Program-made: the position numbers and the translations under genes
DNA from: RBG-13-66-14 sp964436465
GTDB taxonomy: Bacteria; RBG-13-66-14
Reading direction: 5' to 3'
NCBI GenBank assembly: GCA_964436465.1
Contig: CAYTCV010000001.1
Coordinates: forward strand, 62,001 to 126,000
Length of the DNA stretch: 64,000 nucleotides
The notes under the pieces: model-generated
Database searches by the model: none
The model's input: only the letters and a program-made list of their open reading frames with translations
What the model was told of the DNA's origin: nothing
In this document: in pieces, positions 56,965 through 64,000 of the stretch
Position numbering within the stretch: position 1 is the stretch's first letter
Layout: each line of letters begins with the position of its first letter

Positions 56965-57603
56965 TTACGTTTTCGGGGAATTATCCCCCCCGGACAGCGG
57001 GGCGTTCTCCCGACCCTCGGCGAGTCTCTTCAGGTTGCCCCGGTGCATGAATATTACCAGAGCCGCCGCCAGAACGCCAAACCCGAGCAGAATCCAGTTC
57101 ATCCCGCCCCCGGTCAGGCCGAAGACGGCGATGATAATCGGGTAAGCCACCGAGGCGGAGATGGTGGCCACGGAGACTATTCGGGTGGCGAAGGCCACGA
57201 CCAGGAACAGGCCCAGAGTGATGAGGCCGACCCAGGGCGACAGGGCCACCGCCGCGCCGACGCCGGCCATCGCCCCCTTGCCGCCCCGGAAGCCGAGGAA
57301 GGGCGTGAAGATGTGCCCCAGCATGACGGCCAGCATCAGCGCGCAGCCGTAGAGGGTGGGGTCGAGCCAGGATACGGCGAATATTTTCGGGAGGAAGAAG
57401 ACCCCGACAAAGCCCTTGGCGCCGTCCAGGAGGTAGGCCAGCACGCCGGGGATTTTTCCGCAGGTGCGCAGAACGTTGGTGGCCCCGACGTTCTTCGAGC
57501 CCTCCTCGCGGAGGTCTATGCCCCGGGCGATTTTGGCCACGAGCCAGCTCCAGGGGACGGAGCCCCAGACGAGGGCCGCGGCGATGGCGATGGCGAAGGT
57601 CAA
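56965..57603 (-). CDS. plsY: Glycerol-3-phosphate acyltransferase PlsY
   Basis: PlsY transfers an acyl group from acyl phosphate to glycerol 3-phosphate, the first step of phospholipid synthesis. The 212-residue membrane protein carries the three family motifs: GSVPWSWLVAKIARGIDLRE, then GSKNVGATNVLR; FLGFRGGKGAMAGVGA; and the late VFMHRGNLKRLAEGREN. Five or more hydrophobic helices. Its start overlaps the der stop by four bases; der-plsY adjacency is common. Confidence 0.95.
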   Translation of the reverse strand: MTFAIAIAAALVWGSVPWSWLVAKIARGIDLREEGSKNVGATNVLRTCGKIPGVLAYLLDGAKGFVGVFFLPKIFAVSWLDPTLYGCALMLAVMLGHIFTPFLGFRGGKGAMAGVGAAVALSPWVGLITLGLFLVVAFATRIVSVATISASVAYPIIIAVFGLTGGGMNWILLGFGVLAAALVIFMHRGNLKRLAEGRENAPLSGGDNSPKT

Positions 57604-58988
57604 CGTCGCCTCCGTTTGCCGGGCGCGCTGGAGGGAACCTTTCGGTTGCCGTCGGACGACCCCTTCCGCCGGCGGGGACCCTTTTCCGTTTTATATTCGA
57701 CGAAGAGCGGCACGCCCGCCCAGTCACCGGCCTCGCGCAGCCGGTTCTCCAAAAAACGCCGCCAGGAGAAATGAAGCTCCGCCGCGCGGTTGGTGAAAAC
57801 GGTGAAAGCGGGCGGACCGACGCCCGTCTGCACGGCGTACGAAAGCTTCACCTCCTTTCCCCGAAAAAGGGGCGGCGGGTGGGCCTCCTGGGCCTTCTCC
57901 AGGACGCGGTTCAGCTCCGGCGTGGGCATCTTCCGCCCGAAGGCCTCCGCCACCCGTCCGATTTCGCCCATCAGGAGGTTGAGGCCGAGCCCCTCGGTGG
58001 CGCTGGTGAAGGCCACGGGGATGTGGGCGGCGAAGCCGAGGAGACCGTGGGCGTCCTCGGTCAGCCGACGCCTTTCGGCGCGGTTCAGCTCCACCAGGTC
58101 GCACTTGTTGAAGACCAGAATCGCCGCCCGGCCTTCCTCCAGCGCGTAGCCCAGAATTTTCGCGTCCTGGGTCACCAGCCCCTGCACGGCGTCCACCAGC
58201 ATGAGCACGAGACGGCTGCGGCGGATGTGCTCCAGGGCGCGCACCACGGTGAGACGCTCGAGAATCTCCCCCCGGACCTTCTTCTTTTTCCTTAAGCCCG
58301 CGGTATCCACCAGGAGGTAGTCCCGGCCGCCGTAGGAGAACGGCACCCCCACGGCGTCGCGGGTGGTCCCCGGGACCTCCGAGGTTATCAGGCGGTTATC
58401 GCCGACCAGGGCGTTGACCAGGGAGCTCTTGCCCGAGTTGGGCCGCCCGACGATGGCGATGGGGAAGGGCCCCGATTCGGGTTCTTCCGCGTATCCGCCG
58501 ACCGTTTTCTCGACGGCCGCCAGCAGTTTTTTAAAATTCCGTTTCCCCTTGGCCGAGAGCGGGATTACCTCGGCGTCGAGCCCCAGGGAGTAGAAGTCGG
58601 CGGCGGCGGTCTCCAGCCGTTCGTTGTCCGCCTTGTTGGCCGCGATGACGAGCGGTTTTTGCAGGCGGCGGAGCGCGTCGGCGATTTCGGCGTCCTCGGG
58701 CAGAAGGCCGTCTATTACGTCCACCACGAACAGGACGAGGTCGGCCTCGGCCAGGGCGATGCGGCGTTGCTCGTCCACGAGCTGGCGCATCTCGGGGTCG
58801 GCCTGGTCCCAGCCGCCGGTGTCCACCACCCCGAAGCGACCGAAGGGCCAGTGCGCCTCGGCGTACATCCGGTCCCGCGTCACGCCGGGGATGGCGTCCA
58901 CGATGGCCAGCCGCCGCCCGATGAGGCGGTTGAACAGGGTGGACTTCCCCACGTTGGTCCGGCCGACGATGACGACGGTGGGCGCCAT
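57600..58988 (-). CDS. der: Ribosome biogenesis GTPase Der (EngA)
   Basis: A 462-residue tandem GTPase needed for 50S assembly. The first G domain has GRTNVGKSTLFNRLIG, PGVTRD, DTGGW and AANKAD. The second has GRPNSGKSSLVNALVG, PGTTRD, DTAGLRKKKKV and FNKCD. The C-terminal KH-like domain starts after EIGRVAEAFGRKMPTPELNR, and the tail is strongly basic. The ATG at 58988 overlaps the previous stop (TGATG); the frame upstream of it is not conserved. Confidence 0.97.
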   Translation of the reverse strand: MAPTVVIVGRTNVGKSTLFNRLIGRRLAIVDAIPGVTRDRMYAEAHWPFGRFGVVDTGGWDQADPEMRQLVDEQRRIALAEADLVLFVVDVIDGLLPEDAEIADALRRLQKPLVIAANKADNERLETAAADFYSLGLDAEVIPLSAKGKRNFKKLLAAVEKTVGGYAEEPESGPFPIAIVGRPNSGKSSLVNALVGDNRLITSEVPGTTRDAVGVPFSYGGRDYLLVDTAGLRKKKKVRGEILERLTVVRALEHIRRSRLVLMLVDAVQGLVTQDAKILGYALEEGRAAILVFNKCDLVELNRAERRRLTEDAHGLLGFAAHIPVAFTSATEGLGLNLLMGEIGRVAEAFGRKMPTPELNRVLEKAQEAHPPPLFRGKEVKLSYAVQTGVGPPAFTVFTNRAAELHFSWRRFLENRLREAGDWAGVPLFVEYKTEKGPRRRKGSSDGNRKVPSSAPGKRRRR

Positions 58989-59746
58989 CAGAGAAGCTCG
59001 TCCAGCTCGGACGGGTCGGTGAAATCCCGGGGCAGGAGGCCCTGGTCGTCCAGGAGGGCGAGGTAGGCGTGGAACAGGGCCTCGGCCAGGGGCGCGGCGG
59101 TTTCCACTTTTTGGGCGCGCCACAGGGCGGGCGCGGCCTGGGCGTAACCCTGCGGCAGGAGCGGGAAGGCGGCGGCGTCGGCCACTCCCCGGGAGTAGTC
59201 GTGGGTCACCCAGCGCCGGTTCACCAGACACAGGACGAGGTTCATCTCCAGTAAAAATTCCGCGACCGCGGCGGGGAGGTCGTCGGCGTTCCCGCGCGCC
59301 GCGCAGGACCGGATGCGGCCGTAGGATTCGAAGACCAGGTCCGGTAAAATTTTCACCAGTAAATCGCGGAAGCGTTCGGGCGGGGCCGATTCGCCCTGCT
59401 CGAGCAATTTCGGCACCCAATCGCCGTCCCCGGCCAGCGGCTCCAGCACCGACAGAATCCCCATCAGGACCGGCCACTTTCGGGACGGCTCGGTGAGAAG
59501 CCGCTCCAGCTCGGATTTCCACTTCACCGTCACCGTCACGTGGATGCCGTGGTACAGGAAGCTCCGCGTTTGCAGCGTGCAGAGGTCCTCCACCACGCAG
59601 AACAGCTCGAGGTCGCTCCACGGGGTGTCGTCGCCGCGCATGGCCGAGCCGTAGAGGCCGCAGAGCAGCAGCTCCTCCCCGTAACGCTCGGAGAGTGACT
59701 GGGCCAGGCGCAGCGCCAGATAGTAGCGGTTGTCCTGGTCAAGCAT
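58988..59746 (-). CDS. Nucleotidyltransferase-fold protein (kanamycin nucleotidyltransferase-like)
   Basis: A 252-residue protein. The minimal nucleotidyltransferase motif is GSAMRGDDTPWSDLEL (G-S-x9-S-D-x-E), and the third acidic residue probably lies in TVTVKWKSELE. The helical C-terminal half resembles the KNTase C-terminal domain. It may modify a small molecule or nucleic acid; resistance to aminoglycosides is only one possibility and is not shown. ATG 59746 (MLDQDNRYYL) is preferred to GTG 59782. It overlaps murE by 8 bases. Confidence 0.75.
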   Translation of the reverse strand: MLDQDNRYYLALRLAQSLSERYGEELLLCGLYGSAMRGDDTPWSDLELFCVVEDLCTLQTRSFLYHGIHVTVTVKWKSELERLLTEPSRKWPVLMGILSVLEPLAGDGDWVPKLLEQGESAPPERFRDLLVKILPDLVFESYGRIRSCAARGNADDLPAAVAEFLLEMNLVLCLVNRRWVTHDYSRGVADAAAFPLLPQGYAQAAPALWRAQKVETAAPLAEALFHAYLALLDDQGLLPRDFTDPSELDELL

Positions 59747-61229
59747 CGGTGGGGCGGGGGCCTTTGACCCCGGCCTGTTCACGGGTGAGGCCGAAATACG
59801 CCAGGCAGAGGTCGATATCGTTGGAGAGCTCCACGCGGTCGGCGAATTTCAGCCGGTACTCGTCGCCCTTGCCCGCGACGATGACGAGGTCGCCCTTCTT
59901 CGCCATTGAAAGGGCCTTATGGACCGCCTCCCGACGGTCGAGGACGGTGAAAAGCTCGCAGGAGCCGGGGATTACGCCGGAGGCGATTTCCTCGGCGATT
60001 TTCGCCGGGTCCTCGCGGCGCGGGTCCTCGGTGGTCAGGATGACCACGTCGGCCAGCTCACCGGCCGTGCGGCCCATGTCCGGGCGCTTGGCGGCGTCCC
60101 GCTCCCCGGCGGAGCCGATGACGATGATGACCCGGCCCGCGGCTATTCTCCGGGCGGCGGTGAGCGCCTTGGCGATTCCGTCGGGCGTGTGGGCGTAGTC
60201 CACCACGACGTCGAAATCCGCCCCCGTGTCGAGGAAGTGGAAGCGGCCCGGAATCTGGGCCAGTTCTTTCAGGCCGCGGGCGATGGCGGAGTCCTCCACC
60301 CCGAGTCCCCGCGTCACGCCGATTGCCAGGAGCGCGTTGTACACGTCGTACTCGCCGACCAGCGGGGTTTCGATGGGCAGCCTCCACGGGCCCTGAACGG
60401 CGGTGAAGGAAAGTGAGCGGCGTTCGTAGCGGATTCCCTCGGCGCGCAGCTCCGCGGTTTCCCCCAGGCCGTAGAGAACGCGCCGGCCGCCGGGAACCGG
60501 TGTCCCGGCCACCAGCGGGTCGTCGGCGTTCAACAGGGCCACGGCTCCGGGCTCGAGCTGGGTGAACAGCCGGCACTTGGTGGCGTAGTAGCCCTCCAGC
60601 CGCCGGTGGTAGTCCAGGTGCTCCCGGGTGACGTTGGTGAAGCCCGCCGCGGCGAATTTTAAGCCGTCCGTGCGCCGCTGGTCCAGGGCGTGGCTGGTCA
60701 CCTCCATCACCACGTCCCGCAGCCCCAGGTCCACCGCCTCCCGGAAGAGGCCGTGGAGCTTGAGCGGCTCCGGCGTCGTCCAGTCCGCCTCCTCCCAACG
60801 GTCGCCGAGCCAGTAGCCCGTCGTCCCCAACAGGGCCGCCTTCCGCCCCGCCGTCCCCAGGATGCCCGCGATGATGTGGGCGCTGGTGGTCTTGCCGTTG
60901 GTGCCGGTGACGCCGATAAGGCATAGCTTTTCCGCCGGGCGGCCGAACCAGTTGGCGGCGAGCTGGGCCAGAGCCAGCCGCGGGTCCTCGCTCACCGCCC
61001 AGGGCACGTTTACTCCGGCCGGGGGTGGCGCGGGCGCCAGAACCGCCGCGGCGCCGCGTTCCAGGGCGTCGCCCAGGTAGGCCAGGGCGTCGTGCCCCAC
61101 GCCGCCCATGGCGACGAAGAGGGCCCCCGGCTCGACCCGGCGGGAGTCGTAGGCGATTTTTTCAATCTCCGTGTCGCCCCGGATTAAAACCGCCGCCGGC
61201 GTGTTCGAGATGAGCTCGCTGAAGCGCAT
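59739..61229 (-). CDS. murE: UDP-N-acetylmuramoyl-tripeptide synthetase MurE
   Basis: MurE adds the third amino acid to the peptidoglycan precursor. The 496-residue Mur ligase has the ATP loop GVTGTNGKTTSAHI, the central ASN/HALDQRRTDGLKFA block and VVDYAHTPDGIAKAL. The residue-3 selectivity loop reads TEDPRREDP, in place of DNPRxEDP of meso-diaminopimelate enzymes. The Arg is kept, so diaminopimelate is likely, but the Asn is replaced by Asp. It heads the nine-gene minus-strand operon. No other mur/dcw genes are adjacent. Confidence 0.95.
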   Translation of the reverse strand: MRFSELISNTPAAVLIRGDTEIEKIAYDSRRVEPGALFVAMGGVGHDALAYLGDALERGAAAVLAPAPPPAGVNVPWAVSEDPRLALAQLAANWFGRPAEKLCLIGVTGTNGKTTSAHIIAGILGTAGRKAALLGTTGYWLGDRWEEADWTTPEPLKLHGLFREAVDLGLRDVVMEVTSHALDQRRTDGLKFAAAGFTNVTREHLDYHRRLEGYYATKCRLFTQLEPGAVALLNADDPLVAGTPVPGGRRVLYGLGETAELRAEGIRYERRSLSFTAVQGPWRLPIETPLVGEYDVYNALLAIGVTRGLGVEDSAIARGLKELAQIPGRFHFLDTGADFDVVVDYAHTPDGIAKALTAARRIAAGRVIIVIGSAGERDAAKRPDMGRTAGELADVVILTTEDPRREDPAKIAEEIASGVIPGSCELFTVLDRREAVHKALSMAKKGDLVIVAGKGDEYRLKFADRVELSNDIDLCLAYFGLTREQAGVKGPRPTDA

Positions 61230-61253
61230 GGGGCTCCCCCAGTCTTTTGAGTC

Positions 61254-61282
61254 ATGGTATCACCGGCGCGACGGGCTGGCAA
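61254..61282 (-). promoter_or_regulatory. Promoter of the murE operon
   Basis: On the minus strand: TTGCCA (61277-61282), a 17-base spacer, TACCAT (61254-61259), about 25 bases before the murE ATG. Confidence 0.6.
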
Positions 61283-61334
61283 GCCCGGATGAGGCATTCG
61301 GGAAATCCCGACGGTCTTCGAGGCGTGGGCCGTA

Positions 61335-61368
61335 GAATGGCGGGGACCAAAGTCCCCGCCCTACATTT
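61335..61368 (+). repeat. Single hairpin-family repeat unit
   Basis: GGCGGGGACCAAAGTCCCCG followed by CCCTACATTT: the inverse orientation of the TGTAGGGCGGGG unit, alone between the murE and deaminase promoters. Confidence 0.65.
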
Positions 61369-61412
61369 GCCCGTTCGGTCACATGAGCCGCAGACGGACG
61401 TAAGCAAACGCC

Positions 61413-61441
61413 TTGCCCACGCCCCCGCACTCTGGTAGAAT
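61413..61441 (+). promoter_or_regulatory. Promoter of the dCMP deaminase gene
   Basis: TTGCCC (61413-61418), a 17-base spacer, TAGAAT (61436-61441). GAGGGAG at 61451 is the ribosome-binding site. Confidence 0.7.
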
Positions 61442-61461
61442 GCACCCTCCGAGGGAGCACG

Positions 61462-61923
61462 ATGAGCCGGCCGTCCTGGGACGAATACTTCATGCAAATC
61501 GCCGCGCTGGTGTCCACGCGCTCGACCTGCCTGCGGCGCAGCGTGGGGGCGGTGCTGGTCCGCGACAAGACCATCCTGGCGACCGGCTACAACGGCACCC
61601 CCCGGGGATTGAAGCACTGTGATGAGCTGGGCGGCTGCTACCGGGAGCAGCTCGGCGTCCCCTCCGGCGAGCGCCACGAAATCTGCCGCGGGACGCACGC
61701 CGAGCAGAACGCCATCGCTCAGGCCGCCCTGGTCGGCGTATCGACCAAAGACTCCACCCTGTACGTGACGAACCACCCGTGCAGCATCTGCACGAAAATC
61801 CTCCTGAACGCGGGGGTGAAAAGGGTGGTCTACGCCGAGGGCTACCCCGACGAGCTGGCCCGGTACCTGGTGGAGGAGGCCCGGAATCTGGGTCTGCTCG
61901 AGGTAACGTGTTTGGGTGAGTAG
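61462..61923 (+). CDS. dCMP deaminase (ComEB-like zinc deaminase)
   Basis: A 153-residue cytidine/deoxycytidylate deaminase. The zinc site is H79-A-E81 in GTHAEQNAIAQAA, with C107 and C110 in NHPCSICTKIL. The N-terminal SWDEYFMQIAALVSTRSTCL and the GYNGTPRGLKHCDE loop are typical of dCMP deaminases, which make dUMP for thymidylate synthesis. Length is normal. It has its own promoter and a GAGGGAG site and is divergent from murE. Confidence 0.93.
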   Translation: MSRPSWDEYFMQIAALVSTRSTCLRRSVGAVLVRDKTILATGYNGTPRGLKHCDELGGCYREQLGVPSGERHEICRGTHAEQNAIAQAALVGVSTKDSTLYVTNHPCSICTKILLNAGVKRVVYAEGYPDELARYLVEEARNLGLLEVTCLGE

Positions 61924-61975
61924 CGCGAGCGGACGCGGCGTTCGGGAAGCCGGTTGAGCGTTGATTGAGCCCGCC

Positions 61976-63055
61976 ATGCGGGACAAGGAGGAATGGGTGG
62001 GGATTTTCGAAAAACTCCTCGAAGGCGGCCACGAGCAGCTCATATTCTGCCAGCACCGTCCGACCAAGCTGCGCGCCCTCATCGCCATCCACAACACGAC
62101 ACTGGGCCCGGCGCTGGGCGGCTGCCGCATCCGGGATTACGCCACCGAGGAAGACGCCGTGGCCGATACGCTCCGCCTGGCGGAGAGCATGACCTACCAG
62201 GCGGTTTTAGCCAACTATGACGCCGGCGGAGGGATGACCGTCATCTGGGGCGAGCCGGAAATCAAGGAGGACGAGGCGGTTCTGCGCGCCTTCGGCCGGT
62301 TCCTGAACGGCATCGGTGGTCGCATAGTCACCTTCTCCGACCTGGGCACGGACGACGACGACATGCGCTCGGTGGGCATCGAGACGCCCCACGTCATCGC
62401 CAGCTCCCCCCACGAGGTCCCCTCGGACGTGGGAGCGGCCTGGGGGGTGTACTACGGCATCACCGCCTGCCTCAACACGGTATTCAACAACTCCAGCGTG
62501 CAGGACCGGGCCGTCGTCATCCAGGGCGTCGGCGGTGTCGGCAGCGCCCTGGCCTCGATTCTCGTTCAGGCGGGCGCCAAGCTCTACATCTCCGACCTGA
62601 AGTACGACCCCCTGAAGGCGATTCAGGACCTCCACCCCGACGTGGAACTGGTCCCAACCCACGAGGTTTACGACGTTCCGTGCGACATCTTCAGCCCCTG
62701 CGCCGTGGGGGGCGTAATCGACGCCGACACGGTGGAGCGCCTGCGGTGCAAGATAATCGCCGGCGCCGCATTCAACGTCCTGGCCGACACCTCGCTGGCG
62801 CCGCGTCTCGAGGAGAGGGGCATTCTCTTTGCGCCGGAGTTCGTTATCAACGCCGGCGACGTGCTGATGATGAACCGCCCGGGCGACATGGCCGACCTCG
62901 AGGAAGTCAAACGGGCGACGCGCCAGATATACTCAAACCTGTCCAAGGTCTTCATCCGCGCCAGGCAGATGGGCGTCCCGCCGCTTTACGCCGCCCGTGA
63001 AATGGCACGTGAGAAAATCGCGCGCATCGGAAAGACCAAATCAATCATGTGCTAG
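61976..63055 (+). CDS. Glu/Leu/Phe/Val dehydrogenase-family protein lacking both active-site lysines
   Basis: A 359-residue protein colinear with leucine dehydrogenase: HEQLIFCQH, GPALGGCRIRDYATEEDAV, the Rossmann motif VIQGVGGVGSALASILVQAG, and APEFVINAGDVLMM. The substrate-binding Lys of MTYK is Gln (MTYQ, Q75) and the catalytic Lys of GGGK is Met (GGGM, M87); the catalytic Asp is kept (D122). Oxidative deamination is therefore unlikely. ATG 61976 is preferred to an upstream TTG at 61961. It lies between the deaminase gene and enolase, in a well-kept frame. Confidence 0.85.
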   Translation: MRDKEEWVGIFEKLLEGGHEQLIFCQHRPTKLRALIAIHNTTLGPALGGCRIRDYATEEDAVADTLRLAESMTYQAVLANYDAGGGMTVIWGEPEIKEDEAVLRAFGRFLNGIGGRIVTFSDLGTDDDDMRSVGIETPHVIASSPHEVPSDVGAAWGVYYGITACLNTVFNNSSVQDRAVVIQGVGGVGSALASILVQAGAKLYISDLKYDPLKAIQDLHPDVELVPTHEVYDVPCDIFSPCAVGGVIDADTVERLRCKIIAGAAFNVLADTSLAPRLEERGILFAPEFVINAGDVLMMNRPGDMADLEEVKRATRQIYSNLSKVFIRARQMGVPPLYAAREMAREKIARIGKTKSIMC

Positions 63056-63082
63056 TGCACAAACGATGGGGAGAATCACCTG

Positions 63083-64000
63083 ATGTGCAAGATAGCTGAA
63101 GTGAAGGGGCGTGAGATTCTCGACTCCCGGGGTAATCCGACCGTGGAGGTCGAAATTTACACGAGCGAGGACAAGCTGGGGCGGGCCATGGTCCCCTCGG
63201 GGGCCAGCACCGGCGAGCACGAGGCCGTCGAGCTGCGCGACGGCGATAAAAAGCGCTACCACGGCCTGGGCGTGCTCAAGGCCGTGCACAACGTGAACAC
63301 GGAAATCCGCGAACTCCTGGTCGGGATGGACCCCCTGGACCAGGAGAACATAGACCGGGCGCTCATCGAGCTGGACGGCACTCCGAACAAGGGCCGCCTG
63401 GGGGCCAACGCCATCCTGGGGGCCAGCGTCGCCGTGGCCAAGGCGGCGGCCCGGCACTACGACATCCCCCTCTACCGCTACCTGGGCGGCGCCGCGGCCC
63501 GAGTCCTTCCGGTGCCGATGTTCAACATCCTCAACGGCGGCATGCACGCCGACAACAACGTGGACATGCAGGAGTTCATGATATGCCCCACGGGCTTCCC
63601 CAGCTTCCATGAGGCGCTGCGGGCCGGTTCGGAGATTTTCCGCGCCCTGGGACAGGTGCTCAAAAAGCAGGGCTACTTCATCGGCGTGGGCGATGAGGGT
63701 GGATACGCCCCGAACCTCAAGTCCAACGCCGAGGCCTTCGAGAAGCTCATCGAGGCCATCGAGCTGGCCGGCTACACGCCGGGGGGCGACGTCTGGATAG
63801 CCCTGGACGCCGCCGCCAGCAGCTTCTACAAGGACGGCAACTACCGACTCGAAGCCGTGGGCAAGACCTTCGACACCGCCGGGCTCATCAAGGTTTACTG
63901 CGAGTGGGCCGACATGTACCCGCTCATCTGCATCGAGGACGGCCTCGCCGAGAACGACTGGGAGGGCTTCATCGAGCTCACCCGCCTCCTGGGCGACCGT
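63083..64000 (+). CDS. eno: Enolase, 5' part (3' end outside window)
   Basis: Enolase interconverts 2-phosphoglycerate and phosphoenolpyruvate. The first 306 residues are present, with the frame open to the window edge. The family blocks are EVKGREILDSRGNPTVEVEI, VPSGASTGEHEAVELRDGD, LGANAILGASVAVAKAAA, MFNILNGGMHADNNVDMQEF, VGDEGGYAPNL (with the catalytic Glu), ALDAAASSFY and LICIEDGLAENDWEG. The metal-binding Asp/Glu of the middle are in place; the catalytic lysines lie beyond the window. Confidence 0.97.
   Translation, partial: MCKIAEVKGREILDSRGNPTVEVEIYTSEDKLGRAMVPSGASTGEHEAVELRDGDKKRYHGLGVLKAVHNVNTEIRELLVGMDPLDQENIDRALIELDGTPNKGRLGANAILGASVAVAKAAARHYDIPLYRYLGGAAARVLPVPMFNILNGGMHADNNVDMQEFMICPTGFPSFHEALRAGSEIFRALGQVLKKQGYFIGVGDEGGYAPNLKSNAEAFEKLIEAIELAGYTPGGDVWIALDAAASSFYKDGNYRLEAVGKTFDTAGLIKVYCEWADMYPLICIEDGLAENDWEGFIELTRLLGDR

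Overview
The window is one end-to-end piece of a GC-rich bacterial chromosome, coding on both strands with little space between genes. No prophage, insertion sequence, CRISPR array or rRNA operon is visible. Two runs of exactly 100 N, one flanked by a 55-base exact duplicate, mark it as a scaffolded (probably metagenomic) assembly. Gene content points to an anaerobe or microaerophile: a NADH/heterodisulfide-reductase-type electron-transfer complex, superoxide reductase, two rubrerythrin-like proteins and a ferritin. A secreted beta-propeller with a FlgD-like/type IX-sorting-like C-terminal domain, many lipoproteins and TonB-like domains recall the FCB group and related candidate phyla; this placement is a low-confidence inference. 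Recognisable promoters are mostly TTGaCa/TTGcCc, 17 bases, TAnnnT, and TTG start codons are frequent.

Layout. 1-6016 (+): end of rimO, then pgsA, pgpA, a Yip1-type membrane protein, a PHP-domain protein, a lipoprotein, an O-methyltransferase and a ribokinase-like sugar kinase. 6366-6441 (-): tRNA-Ala(GGC) with its own promoter and terminator. 6510-7556 (-): TPR lipoprotein. 7716-17578 (-): a long operon with all seven subunits of an FlxABCD-HdrABC complex, in the order hdrC, hdrB, TonB-like, DUF202, hdrA, flxD, flxC, flxB, ABC ATPase, ABC permease, flxA. 17939-20510 (-): secreted M3 peptidase and rluD. 20585-24253: a small orphan (+), an NHL-repeat lipoprotein (-), hypE and recA (+). 24955-26915 (+): a tandem repeat, then an ECF sigma factor, a putative anti-sigma membrane protein and a degenerate class III cyclase domain. 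26998-33337 (+): xseA, xseB, ispA, pyrC, a small orphan, a very large prepilin-like protein and a zinc-ribbon protein.

33713-46120 (-): polA, a coiled-coil lipoprotein and a DUF3108 protein, preceded in transcription order by a tightly overlapping six-gene operon. That operon runs HTH-cupin (RmlC-like) fusion, rmlA-like nucleotidyltransferase, a 1211-residue soluble-adenylyl-cyclase-like protein, an orphan ABC ATPase, an M23 peptidase lipoprotein and a GT4 glycosyltransferase. It starts at a near-consensus promoter with a perfect palindrome over the start site, so it looks like an autoregulated envelope-sugar operon with a built-in signalling enzyme. 46273-46599 (+): divergent AprB-like ferredoxin. 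46744-50259 (-): beta-propeller protein and an acetyltransferase. 50384-52403 (-): rubrerythrin-like, ferritin, desulfoferrodoxin, rubrerythrin-like. 52566-53357 (-): mutM. 53776-61229 (-): nine close-packed genes running murE, nucleotidyltransferase, der, plsY, merR, ptsN, gspE/pilB, an AT-rich orphan and a cytochrome c lipoprotein. 61462-64000 (+): dCMP deaminase, a Leu/Glu-dehydrogenase-family protein lacking both active-site lysines, and the 5' part of eno.

Long intergenic stretches (6017-6365, 17579-17938, 33338-33712, 36329-36723, 53358-53775) hold a mosaic of two palindromic repeat families and no credible genes. The points most worth following up are the sigma/pseudo-cyclase module, the HTH-cupin/cyclase envelope operon, the rearranged Flx-Hdr operon, the lysine-less dehydrogenase and the AT-rich orphan gene.
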